NCBI GenBank assembly: GCA_023078685.1
Contig: JALGAS010000006.1
Coordinates: forward strand, 2,170,001 to 2,234,000
Reading direction: 5' to 3'
DNA from: Neopestalotiopsis rosae
Lineage: Eukaryota > Ascomycota > Sordariomycetes > Amphisphaeriales > Sporocadaceae
DNA length: 64,000 nucleotides
Shown: one piece after another, positions 11,934 through 22,830 of the stretch
Layout: each line of letters opens with the position of its first letter
Position numbering within the stretch: the stretch's first letter is position 1
The notes under the pieces: generated by a model
Seen by the model: the letters and a program-made list of their open reading frames with translations, nothing else
Told to the model about the DNA's origin: nothing
The model's database searches: none
Program-made: the position numbers and the translations under genes

Positions 11934-13606
11934 ATGCTCAGCCGCAACTATCTTCTTCCCTTGGCCTTTGTAGGGGCAGCTGCAGCTTCAGCTGCTCTAG
12001 ATGCCTCCGTCACCAACTCGACTACCAGTACCGATGATTTCGAACTCGCGTGTTCATCATTTGCAACCCAGCTCAGCATCGACAATGTCACGGACAGCTT
12101 TACAGAGTACATCCCGGTTGGGGGCAACATGTCCTACAACGGCGTACCTGCAGTATGCCAAAGCACCCAGACGGCCAGTGTCGATGTCTGTCGTGTTTAT
12201 CTGAGCGTTTCCACTTCGTATCAGAGTGGCATTCGCTTCGAAGCTTGGTTCCCACGCGAGCACAATGGGCGTTTCTTGAGCACAGGAAACAATGGTCTCT
12301 CAGGCTGTGAGTTGGATCTTCTTGAACCTTTGAACAGCTTGAAGTCTACTGACAGAAGTTATAGGTGTCAAACACAACGACGTAGACTTTGGTACCAAGT
12401 TTGGTTTCGCTACCGTTGGTGCCAACTCCGGTCATGATGGCGACACTGCGGAAGACTTTTATCACAACAGCGATGTCCTGGCCGACTTTTCGTGGCGCTC
12501 AGTTCATACTGGCGTCGTGGTTGGTAAACAGTTGACCGAGCAGTTCTATGAACAAGGTTACAACAAGTCGTACTACATGGGATGCTCTACCGGTGGTCGT
12601 CAGGGATACAAGGCAGCACAAGCGAACCCTGATGACTTCGATGGCATCTTGGCCGGATCTGCTGCCATGAACAATATCAACCTCATGTCATGGGGTCTGC
12701 GCATGTACAATTTGACAGGCAACTCAACTGCAGACACCTATCTCACCGAAGCTCAGTGGACATCTGTTCATGAGGAAATCCTGAAGCAGTGTGATGGACT
12801 CGACGGCGCAGATGATGGAACAATTGATGATGTGGATCTCTGCCATCCCATCATACAACCCCTGATCTGCAACTCGACCTCTTCAACGAACTCCGACCTG
12901 CCTGACGGGCAAGCAAGCCACAACAGTGGAAGCAGTGCTGTCCGACTTTTACGGGCCAGATGGAAAGCTCTACTACCCCCGTCTCAACCCCGGCGCCGAG
13001 GCCGACGCCTTTGGAATCTACCTGAGCGGAACCCCCTTCTCCACGGCCGAGTCGTACTACAAATACGTCGTCAAGAAGGACCCCGACTGGGACTCCACCG
13101 CCTGGACCCCCGAGGACGCCGAGACGGCCCTGAGCCAGAATCCTTCCAATCTCCAATCCTTTGACGCCGACCTATCTACCTACCGCGCGCGCGGCGGCAA
13201 GCTGTTCACCTACCACGGCACCGCCGACCCCATCATCAGCTCCGACGACTCCAAGCTGTACTACCGTAACGTTGCCAACAACATGAGCGCATCGCCCTCG
13301 GACTTGGACGACTTTTATCGCTTCTTCTCCATCGGCGGCATGGGCCACTGTGGCAGTGGTGATGCGGCAATCTACATTGGCCAGTCCGCAGACACCTACT
13401 TGGACTCAGAACCTGAGAACAATATGCTGCTCCAGCTGGTAGAATGGGTTGAGAATGGGGTCGCACCGGATTACGTTCGTGGTGCAGCATCAACTGATGG
13501 TGACTTGGCTACTTTCTATCGCAAGCACTGCAAATACCCTTTGAGGAACCAATACATTGGTCCTGGCAACTATACTGACGAGAGTGCTTGGGAATGTGTA
13601 CAATAA
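11934..13606 (+). pseudogene. Second tannase/feruloyl esterase, secreted, with one net +1 frameshift
   Basis: Same family as the gene at 3291. The ATG at 11934 begins a signal peptide (LLPLAFVGAAAASA|ALDA); another ATG lies 24 bp upstream in frame. One intron at 12307-12364 (58 bp, phase 1) joins SGC to VKHNDVDFG. Catalytic elements are GCSTGG with Ser199, ADPIIS with Asp (codon 13226-13228) and GHC with His (codon 13346-13348). Around 12892-12895 the frame changes by one extra base: upstream reads NSTSSTNS, and the homologous continuation TCLTGKQATTVE is in another frame. Removing one C or G there yields 537 residues and no other stop. No splice sites can explain the shift. Either a recent pseudogene or a consensus error. 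The C-terminal half is GC-rich, with codon usage typical of an expressed gene. Confidence 0.8.
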
Positions 13607-13920
13607 GATGTGTCTATCTGTCACACCGCTAGCTACGAGAACCTAGATACAGGTGCGGTCATTCCAGATCTTATAAGTTGGCGTCCCATATTTAGCATCC
13701 TCTCAGTCGCAATACCTTTCGATATAAATAGTTTGATAAACTGCGTTTTAGGAATCAATGCTTATTTCGCGAATTTACAAAAAGCAGGATATATTTCCAA
13801 TAAGTGTTACTGTTTCATAAAAGATTTATTCAAAATAAAAAAAATAAAACAAAATAAAAAAGCTTCTAGGAGAGTAAAACAGACTGAGTATACGCATCTA
13901 GGCAGATACAGTACTACAGA
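13607..13920. other. Convergent intergenic region, AT-rich
   Basis: 314 bp between the tail ends of the tannase (+) and AAA+ ATPase (-) genes. An A-rich run at about 13835-13862 probably carries polyadenylation signals for both genes. Nothing else seen. Confidence 0.5.
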
Positions 13921-16900
13921 CTAGAAATTAACGGCCCGTGTGCCAGGATTAGTGTCATCATCGATACCCCCATCGCCGGTCTGGTCATGACTCTGCACGA
14001 CAAAACCTTGTTGTTGGTATGATGGCTGCGGCTGTGGCGGTTGTTGGTAGGGGTACTGGCCTAGTGGCTGATGCATAGTAGGTTGCCCCGTCCATGGCTG
14101 GCCTTGATGGCCGTACTGCCTCGCAGCATTTGTCCCACTTTGGGACATTGGAGCTCTTGGTGGATAATTTGGAGGCAAGTACTGTCCTTCTTGCGGTATC
14201 TGCAAATCTGAATACGCTGCATACATTTGTTGGCTTGGTTGCATGGGTGCTGCTTGCGGCTGGGCAGTTGGCCGGAAGGCAGAAGGTCTGGTCCGAGAGG
14301 GTTGTGTGTTTCTCTCAGCCCTTGCGATGGAAGCCTCAGACTCTGTGAAGGGTTTAGGTTTCTCTGCTCGGAGTTGGTTTTCATACGCGCGCTGGTCTCC
14401 ATGGGTTCCAAAGGTCTCGCCGAGGTACCTCGCGAAATCCAAGTACGCCTCCTGGACCTTTTTGAAATGTCTTGGCTTGAGGAACACAGTGTCCTTCTCC
14501 GATTCGAATTCTGCGAGAGCAAGGGCCGTCTGACAAGCATTTCTGATCTGCCTTCCGTTCCACCGGCCGTATTCATGTTTCTTATAATGCATTTCGGCGA
14601 AATCCAAGATAGCGTCCTCATCAATTGTGAAATGACGATCTTGCTGCTTCATTCGGTCCTTGATAAGGTCGAGGTTGAGCTCAAATACCTTCTTGGTCTT
14701 GATTGCATTAAGGGCAGGATAATGAAGACTCATGTGAATGCGTGATGCAAATGCCTCATCAAAATCACCAACGCGATTTGTCGTGAGAAAAAGGATGCCA
14801 GTGTAGTACTCTAAAATGCGAAGAAATACTGGAAGAATCAGCATCTTGTTCCCACAATCATGACAGCAGCGATGAACTCACTAGCAACTAGAGCATTACG
14901 CGTCAAGTCTTTTCGTTCGCGTTGCGCGAGAAAAACGTCGGCTTCGTCCAGGAGTAGGACACAGCCCCAGCGGCTGGCGAGCGAAAAGTTTTTCTCGAGT
15001 TCAGTTTGTACTTCAATGGGCGTCGTCCCGAGGTCGCCTAAATCAGTCAATTTATTGACTTCCAAAATAAGTGTGAGACTTTTCGCCGGTGTACTAACCA
15101 CAGGTGATCTGAAACAATGGCCTTTTGAATTCCTCCGCTACCCCCTCTAGCAGTCTTATTAGATACATCCATCGTCCCGTTTTGGTCTTGCACTTACCAG
15201 CGGTAGTTGTTTTTCCTACTCCTGGTGCACCGTGCAACAGGATAATCAAACCCTTGCCTGATCAACACAATCAGTCATGGGTGTCTCATGGTTTTTTTCC
15301 TTTGGGATGTTGGGGGGGGGGGGGGGGGGGGGGGGGGCAGAAGACTCACCCTTTCCGCGTATGAGATCTGGCTGTGCGCCCCCTGTGGGAGCGATGATTC
15401 TTCCTTGAAAGTGCTGGGTGACTAAAGCCTGCACCATTTCCTTATGCCCATCTGGAAGTACCAATTTTTTGAATGCAGATTCAATACTTTTTCTTGTTTC
15501 TTCGTTGTCGTATTTGAGATTGGTCAGGTCCAGTTCCGCTGTGGAAGATATCTCGTCAGTGGCTTTCACTACAGTTCTTCGCATTCATGATGAGCGACCT
15601 ACCCCATTTGCGACTGCGAAGGACGAATGCAAATACCCTGTAGGTCATGATGAGGAAATCATCATCACTTGGATTATATCCTTCCTTTTTCATTTCGACC
15701 CACGATTTAGGATGGATGGTGAGCGGAGGCTTGTCCGTTTGTTGAGGCATCAACGTCTCCATGAATGTTTCCACGAGCTTCCGGTCTACATAGTCATCAT
15801 TGTGAACAATCCTTCCAGAGCAACAACTCTCCGTGCACGGAAGACGAGCCTTGCGCTTATTTCCAGTTGAAGCCGGGGTTATCTTCGGTTTCCAGCTCTT
15901 GTTTTCTGACACCGAAAGTGCCTCGGCAAAGTCGACCACCACCTGGCTATCGACCTCTTCATTGGTATTTAATGAGAAGCCCGTGTAGTACATTGACTTG
16001 TATGTCGCAACGTCAAAGAACATTTTCCCCCGCTGAACAAGCTGCTGTCGAATGTTAGGATTGGTGCTGAATCGAATACCATACACTGGCAGCAACTTGA
16101 TTGGCCTTTTGCCTTCGTACCGAGAGATCTTGAAGGTTTTGGAGACAGGTCCAAATTGCACTCCATCGTAATCCAAAAAGACACACTCTAATCTCAGTGG
16201 ATCCTCATCCGCTTCATCTTCGGAGTCGGATCCTGAATTCGAATTGGCGTCTTTCTTGTCCTTGAACCATCTGGCCCAGGGAGAGGTACCTCTGTGTACA
16301 GGGGTGATGACCTGGATCAGTCTATAAGCCTGCTTCTCTCCTTGTTCCATAACAAGATCTCCAGGCTTGAACAGGTTCCATAACTCGTCAAATGCAATTT
16401 CTGCGTCGTAATTGTTGTCTTTGAACTCGTGAAGTTTCGGCTTGATTCTGGCATCAAAGAACTCGAAAAGGCAATCCATCTGAATAACTGTCGCACAGTC
16501 TTTCAGTAAATCATTGCGTTTTTGGTCTGCATCTGAATCTATTTTGGGTCCAATTTCACGGCGAGCAAGCTCCCATGAACCTCTCTCCAAGTCCCCGCCT
16601 TGCACACGTCCTAATGCTTGAGGATCTTCCCATGGTAATACCGACACGCCAGCTCGAATTCGTTCATTGATACTTTCTCGTAGATTTGATTGAGTCTTGC
16701 GAAGCTCGTCGTCGAAATAAACCAGTGCCTTGAAAGGGCGAAGAAACACAGCACCATTTACACCGGAACCTTGAGGTGACCCAAAAGCTCGGTCTAGAGC
16801 CGTAAGAAGTGTGAGTGAGCAAATATGAATTCGCTCCGGTAGTCTGCCTTTTTGCAATTCATTTGAAATGCGTTGACTATAATCTTCTTCCTCTTCTTCT

Positions 16901-17490
16901 TTTGGCACACGTTGTCCATTGAAGTACATCGGTAAATTAGGCTTTGGCTCCCCTAATAGGACATGTATTGGCTCGAGGAATGATTTGGGTTGCGATAATC
17001 GGTCTGTCTTACTCCGGAACTCTTTCCAGAGCGAATAATCCGGCTTCACTCTGGTTCCTTCTTGAAGCAGCTGAGCCGCAGACAAACCTCGGTCCCCATC
17101 AGACTTCAGATGCGATTGTGTAGCTTCTTCTCTGGTTGCTTCAGAAGCATCCATGGAAGCAATCTGGGCTTTCTGCTTCTTCCGGACGCTTCTGGCACTT
17201 CTGATCATGAAGCGGATGTCGTGCAGCGACTTATGATCAAGCCAAGGACCTTCGATATCTCCTGGATACTGATCATCATCTGAATTGAGGTCTTTGTTTT
17301 GAATTGAATCATCAATTTTTGTGATCTTCTCTTCGAGGGCGCCAAGTCGTCTAAGAAGCTGCTCATACCGGCTACGCGGTACAGTATCAGATGTAGATAT
17401 GTCATCAGACTTGTTTGTCTCATCATCAGATTGTGCAACATCATCGGCATCAGACTCTTGTGGGTTATCTGTCTTGTCGTGGGTTGCCAT
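13921..17490 (-). CDS. Large AAA+ ATPase with N-terminal DUF7025-like region
   Basis: 1082 residues in six exons; introns at 15539-15602, 15258-15349, 15147-15197, 15038-15098 and 14829-14881 all close in frame. The N-terminal 600 residues begin with an acidic Ser/Asp-rich stretch and a short coiled coil, then a fungal DUF7025-like region (for example GDLVMEQGEKQAYR, DYDGVQFGP). The AAA+ core follows with Walker A (HGAPGVGKTTTAE), Walker B (LLLDEADVFL), sensor 1 (LFLTTNRV) and a probable arginine finger in FASRIH. The C-terminal tail is Gln/Pro-rich and probably disordered. The ATG at 17490 (MATHDK) is preferred over an upstream in-frame ATG at 17604, whose extension looks like untranslated leader. 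The biological role is unknown in this family; the fold predicts ATP-driven remodelling of a protein or complex. Confidence 0.85.
15312..15337. repeat. 26-base G homopolymer inside an intron
   Basis: An uninterrupted run of 26 G on the plus strand, a run of C in the transcript of the AAA+ gene, located 12 to 37 bases after the 5' splice site of its second intron. Confidence 0.95.
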
Positions 17491-18446
17491 GCTGAAAGAA
17501 TTCCGGAGGCTGGGGTTGGCAGTTGAGGTTGACACTTGCAATAAGAGTAGGAAAACGAAGCGAAAGCCTCGCCAGAACCAAGAGCCGGGTGTAGCCTTTA
17601 TCATGCTAACATTGTACGGGGATGCGCAGTGATTACGGCATTCTAATCCCAGTATTTCACGCTAAAACGATACAGGATATCGAATTCATTTGGACTCAGG
17701 CATGCTTGACTCATAAACGATGCGACTCTAAGCAGGCTGTCGGTAGGCTCTGATGTTGTGAGCCCTGAGATCACAGTTCACTGACCAGTCACGAACGCTT
17801 GAGGCCATGCAGGCTGACGGATAGCTGTAACGCTTGGGCTGATTGGTCAAGAACGCTAAGTGTGCATGGTGTGTGAGGCAGTCATACTCCTCCAAGGTAG
17901 CAATGCCTGTTCACCGCAAGGAATCCTTTTATCGCTTGTGGCAACTCAAGCTGATTCCACACGGAAGTTCACGCTTGTCGCCCCTCCACAGACTCCGAAA
18001 AGGCTCTAACCTCTTTCCCTCTGCATCGCATACCCAGGCTGCGCAGAAGGAGTGAAGGTCAGCTCTGTAGCCGATCTACTTTCCCCAAATCGAGAATTCG
18101 TTGCTATTTCCACGTCCTATTTATCTTGGAGAAAGAAGATCACTAGTATACTTTTGCGAACTCGTGTCCATCCCAACACACTTTCAATCCATACACTTTG
18201 CCAATATACACATTTGGCAGTGATACCTCTTGTTCAAGATCTGGAGTTGTGAGCAAGACTAGATACGAGATCTTGACCGCAAAATAATATCCCAGAGTAG
18301 CATCGACTGGAGATTCTTGACATTCGGCAGAAACAAATAAGAAGAGCAAGTTCATTTGTCATCGTCACTAATTTAACAAGTATTATCAAGCCCGTTTTAT
18401 TTCGGTCCATGCCACATCCAAAGCACTACTATCGGCGTGGGCAAAC
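17491..18446. other. Divergent promoter region between AAA+ and STAND-like genes
   Basis: 956 bp that must contain both 5' regions. It includes the leader-like frame upstream of the AAA+ start (17491-17604). No repeat, RNA gene or further coding region is recognisable. Confidence 0.5.
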
Positions 18447-20603
18447 ATGGCATCACAACAAAGTCAAGAACCATTGGTCCCACAGATACAGCTGAGTCCA
18501 TCATCTGCAGCCGACTTCATTGAAACTCGACTTCCTGCCTATCATGCGGCCTTCAATCATCCACATGCCAGATTTGATGCAGGTAGGCAAAGGTTCGTTG
18601 ATGACTCCCTGACACCAAACACTCTGGAACAATTTTCGCGGCCCGTCGCACCACAGGTCGAGTCCATGGTATTCTGGTCTGATATTCTACCCAACGCAAT
18701 GAGTCAGCTACCAACCATCTCAGAGGCTGGGGACCGCAAACAGTCGGACTATAGTATCAGAAGTCTGAAGACCTGGGAGGAGATAAGAGAAAAACTCGAA
18801 TTGGCGAAAGTTGAATATGGATACCTTCCAAACGGAGCAAAAGACAAGCCTAAACTTGGGAACCGATTGAAAAGCTCGACCAGAAAGATCTTAGATGGAA
18901 GCGTAGGTCCTCTGCAGCAGGCTGTCGGTTTTGTTCCCAACATCGAGCTGGCATCTCCAGTGACTACTACTGTGAAAATGCTGCTTGATGTAAGGCATCC
19001 TTGGATAACAAGAAACTGTGGCATGCTGTTAATATTTCACAGGCGTACAAAATCTCGGCTGAATTTCGTCACGAAGTCGATGGAAAACTGATGACTCTTG
19101 AGGAGAGCTTTGTCACTGTCGACTTCCATGTGACACGATTCCCTCATGACGAGAACATCATCACTGCAGCTACCAGTGTTGTGTTCCATGTACTCAAGGC
19201 TGTCGAACAACTCATAGAGTTTTACACAAGTAATCAGCGTAAGTTCTGCCTGCACTTTTCGATTGTGTAATCAATAGCCCGAGTATCCGTTAACTCATTT
19301 TAATTTGGACATGTAGTTAGACGGGCTGGAGCCGCAATCTTTCGCGGGTCCGAATACCAACAGAAACTCAGAGATGGCCTTGTTCAGCTCAAGGACTCAG
19401 TCAATGAGCTGGAAAAGCAAGGAGCGAGGTCAAGTAGTCACCAGAATGACTTGAACTTTCAACTCAATCGGCTAGAACATGCAGCTTTATATCAACAGGA
19501 TTCTGAAGGGCATGATAGAACACAGAGCATGGTCCAACTCAATGCAATGAATCAGTTCTACTTACTTGCGAAAGTTCGAGAAGAACTTCAAGGTGCGTGA
19601 CGGATGGATCTCAGGGACTGCGAACACAGGATCAACTTTTAACACTCCCACAGATGTCAAGCAACGCCTGTTGACTGCTGAATCGATTCAGATCCGGTCA
19701 CGTAGCTCCAGCCCGATTGTGACACATGGCCAAATTGGTAGTGCATCGGAAATTTGGGATCTGCTACGCATACCTGAGCTAGATGCCGCAGATCTCGAAT
19801 ATGTGATCAACAGGTCTGGAAAGTTTTCGCACGAGGACCATGGCCGCGCCGAGCAGGTAGTCGCGACCAGTCAATTCAGGAAATGGATGCTTGCCGACAA
19901 GGACTGGGAATACACTGGCGCCCGATGGATCCCGGTCATGCAAGGCGCAGACTCCTCGAACAATAACTCAACACTCTTGGTACACGGAGATTTTGACTTC
20001 AGAGAAAGCGTTTCCCCGTTCTCTAGGGTCTGCGCCTCTATCACAGAAACATTCCGCAAGATGCCTGGTTCTATCTGCTTGGTTTTCTTTTGTGGGCGGC
20101 ATTTGGACAAAGACGAGTACTCTGGTCCCTCTGCCATGATCCGCAGTTTGATAGGTCAACTTTTGCAGCAGTATCCTAACTGCCCAGCTGACTTGGAGCA
20201 TAACGTATCAATTCAGGGGCTGAACGAAGGGAGCATTCACGAATTGTGTAACCTGTTCGGATGTCTAGTAAGACATGTGCCATCAACGTCCAGCATCTTT
20301 TGCATAATTGAAAGCATTCAGTTTTACGAACGAACACAATTCAGAGAGGAAACAATGAATATCTTGAGCTTTCTGTCCGATCTGGCTGAGAACGAACAAC
20401 AGGGCGTCTCTGCATCAATCAAGCTTCTTCTCTTGAGTCCCAGACCTACAACGGTGGTGCGAAACGCTTTACCATTTCGGCCGGCTCTACTCAACATGGC
20501 TGCTGTATCTCCTCATGGTCAGGGATCTAGTCCTGCTCGCTTGACTAGGCAAATCTCCAATGTTTTGTCTGAGGCCAGCCTTCGAGAAGAGCAGCAAAAC
20601 TAA
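18447..20603 (+). CDS. Fungal STAND-like protein with degenerate nucleotide-binding site
   Basis: 654 residues in four exons; introns at 18990-19042, 19239-19316 and 19593-19653 close in phases 0, 1 and 1. The N-terminal half is helical and resembles the effector-side regions found before NACHT-like domains in fungi, with a coiled-coil-like segment (KDSVNELEKQGAR). The C-terminal half has the layout of a fungal STAND/NTPase core: a strand LLVHGDF where the P-loop should be, then FFCGRH and a long helix MIRSLIGQLLQQYP, then a Walker-B-like strand SIFCIIES. No GxxxxGK[ST] is present, so ATP binding is doubtful. There is no ankyrin, WD40 or TPR repeat domain. The function is unknown. It might be a pseudo-NTPase in fungal immunity or incompatibility signalling, which is inference only. 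Confidence 0.7.
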
Positions 20604-20880
20604 TTTGTGTCAAACCAACATGTGGGTACGATGAGAATGATTTTTCTGTTAAGTCGCTAACGATTAAATCAACAAGAGACCAGACGGCGTGCGACAGGGG
20701 GACCTCGCGATATGTTGCATGCCAAGCCAGGATACGTATGCAGGCATCGTGTAGACGCAACATACCCCGCGAGAAGATTTTTATACTCAAATATTTATTC
20801 TTTTCACTCTCAATGTTTCCAATTTTTGTTATCTTGTGCTATCATTAATCCCTTGAATTGAAAGTGGTTGCTTTGACGGT

Positions 20881-22830
20881 ATGCGGACGTTTCCTTGGCT
20901 TCGGGGCGTTATGCCTCTCCTGCAGTTGCTACTATGCTGGATCCCTATTGCAGCTTCGCTATCAAGCAATAGCGGCATATCGTCAAATTCAAAATTCGAC
21001 AACGCGACATTCGATTTTATCATCGCAGGAGGAGGATTATCAGGACTGGTTGTCGCTAATCGGCTGAGCGAGAATTCGAATTGTGAGTCGCTCCAGCTTA
21101 TCACTTATGAGACGGCGGTGACTGACTTACAAATCATAGACACTGTGCTCGTCGTAGAGAATGGCTACCTAGACAAGAACTACAAAGCAGATGTGCCCTA
21201 TGCTACCACTGTGGCCAATCCTGCCGACATGTGGAACATCAGCTCGGCGCCAGAAACTTGGCTCAATAATGGAACCTTTACCATCTGGGTCGGCTCCGTC
21301 GTTGGTGGTGGATCCATCATCAATGGCATGGCCTGCACCCGTGGATCAGCTGGCGACTATGATGCCTGGGAGCGACTGGGCAACCCGGGCTGGGGCTGGA
21401 ACGGGCTGTTTCCGTACTTCTTGAAGAGCACCAATTATACTCCACCTCTGCCAGAGATTGCTGAAGAGTATGACGTTACGTGGAATTCGTCTGTCTGGGG
21501 AGACGGCGGTCCGGTCCAGGTCGGCCATGCCAGTACTTTCTTTCCCGACACCAAAGTGGTTAGGGCGTCATGGATCGAATCTGGGGCGCGGAACCTTACA
21601 GATGGAGGCGACGGAGACTCTATGGGATTGTCCTGGCTACCGACCGATATGGACACGAAGACGGGCACGAGGTCATCTGCACGAGCTGCATACTACGAGC
21701 CTTATGCTGCTCGTCCGAACTTGCACCTTCTCACCGGCCATAGAGTGACCGAGATCATCTTTGATGGTGGTGATGAACCCGAAGCTCGTGGCGTGGTGAT
21801 ACAGTCTCGAGAGGACAATTCCACCATGAAAGTATTCGCTGACAAGGAGGTCGTACTCGCGGCCGGTGCCATCTTTACGCCTCACCTCCTGCAGCTCAGC
21901 GGTCTTGGACCCAAAGACATCCTCGAAGCTGCAAACGTCACAGTCAAGAAGGACATGCCCGCCATCGGATCAAACTTTCAAGATCACCCTGTGGTCTACA
22001 TGTCCTACAACATAAGCAACCAATCGTTTCCGGATCCCATGACGGTCGCAAAGAATGCAACATATAATGAGACTGCGTGGGAACAGTACATGGAGAACCG
22101 CACAGGTCCATACACCAGCGGCCTCATTGGGTATAATGGGAACAGCGCCTTGTATTTTACCCTTCCGGGTGTCGTCAATGACCATGAAGAACTAATTGGG
22201 AACATCACGTCCCAACATGTTCTCGATTATCTACCAGAAAGATACGCCGAGAATGCGGCGCTGCTAAAAGGATTTGAGGCGCAACGATCCATTGTGAGCG
22301 AGCTCCTCGGACAAAACCAGTCGTCGTGCTGCGAATTGATCCCGTCCATTGTCGGCTCCGCCACCGCTAGCCTGCAGAAGCCACTGTCACGGGGGACTAT
22401 AACACTCGATCCGGCCAATCCCGGTGCATTGCCCATTGTCCACTTCAACACGCTCATGAATCCAGTGGATGCCTCAATGATTGTGTCCATGGTGCGCAAG
22501 GAGCGCGAGCACTGGTCCCTCCCGGAGCTCGCCCGGTACTCGCCCGTCGAGGACCTGCCTGGTGTGCAGTACCAGGCGGACGAGGAGATATTGGCGGGTT
22601 CTATAGCAGCAGGCATAGTGAGACCGAGTTTTGCGCATTCGAGCGGCAGTTGCCCGATGATGCCGGAGGAGCTAGGTGGCTGCGTCGGGTCCGACCTCCG
22701 TGTCTATGGCACGCGGAAGCTGTCCATAGTGGATGCGTCCATACTTCCCATCATCCCGGGCACGCACCTGCAGATGACCATGTATGCCGTGGCTGAGAAA
22801 GCCGTAGATATCATCAAGGCTCGGCATTGA
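20881..22830 (+). CDS. Secreted GMC-family FAD oxidoreductase
   Basis: 630 residues in two exons; intron at 21083-21139 (57 bp, phase 1). FAD-dependent oxidase or dehydrogenase of the glucose-methanol-choline family acting on an alcohol or sugar. A hydrophobic signal peptide (MPLLQLLLCWIPIAAS) starts near residue 11. The FAD dinucleotide-binding motif is FIIAGGGLSG (residues 47-55), the GMC signature GGGSIINGMACTRG follows, and the C-terminal FAD/active-site block has HSSGSCPM, LSIVDASILP and GTHLQMT, where the His is the likely catalytic base. Many Asn-X-Ser/Thr sequons fit secretion. The substrate cannot be fixed; aryl-alcohol oxidase, glucose oxidase or choline-dehydrogenase-like enzymes are all possible. 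Downstream is a long gene-poor stretch, so a biosynthetic partner is not evident. Confidence 0.9.
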   Translation: MRTFPWLRGVMPLLQLLLCWIPIAASLSSNSGISSNSKFDNATFDFIIAGGGLSGLVVANRLSENSNCESLQLITYETAVTDLQIIDTVLVVENGYLDKNYKADVPYATTVANPADMWNISSAPETWLNNGTFTIWVGSVVGGGSIINGMACTRGSAGDYDAWERLGNPGWGWNGLFPYFLKSTNYTPPLPEIAEEYDVTWNSSVWGDGGPVQVGHASTFFPDTKVVRASWIESGARNLTDGGDGDSMGLSWLPTDMDTKTGTRSSARAAYYEPYAARPNLHLLTGHRVTEIIFDGGDEPEARGVVIQSREDNSTMKVFADKEVVLAAGAIFTPHLLQLSGLGPKDILEAANVTVKKDMPAIGSNFQDHPVVYMSYNISNQSFPDPMTVAKNATYNETAWEQYMENRTGPYTSGLIGYNGNSALYFTLPGVVNDHEELIGNITSQHVLDYLPERYAENAALLKGFEAQRSIVSELLGQNQSSCCELIPSIVGSATASLQKPLSRGTITLDPANPGALPIVHFNTLMNPVDASMIVSMVRKEREHWSLPELARYSPVEDLPGVQYQADEEILAGSIAAGIVRPSFAHSSGSCPMMPEELGGCVGSDLRVYGTRKLSIVDASILPIIPGTHLQMTMYAVAEKAVDIIKARH

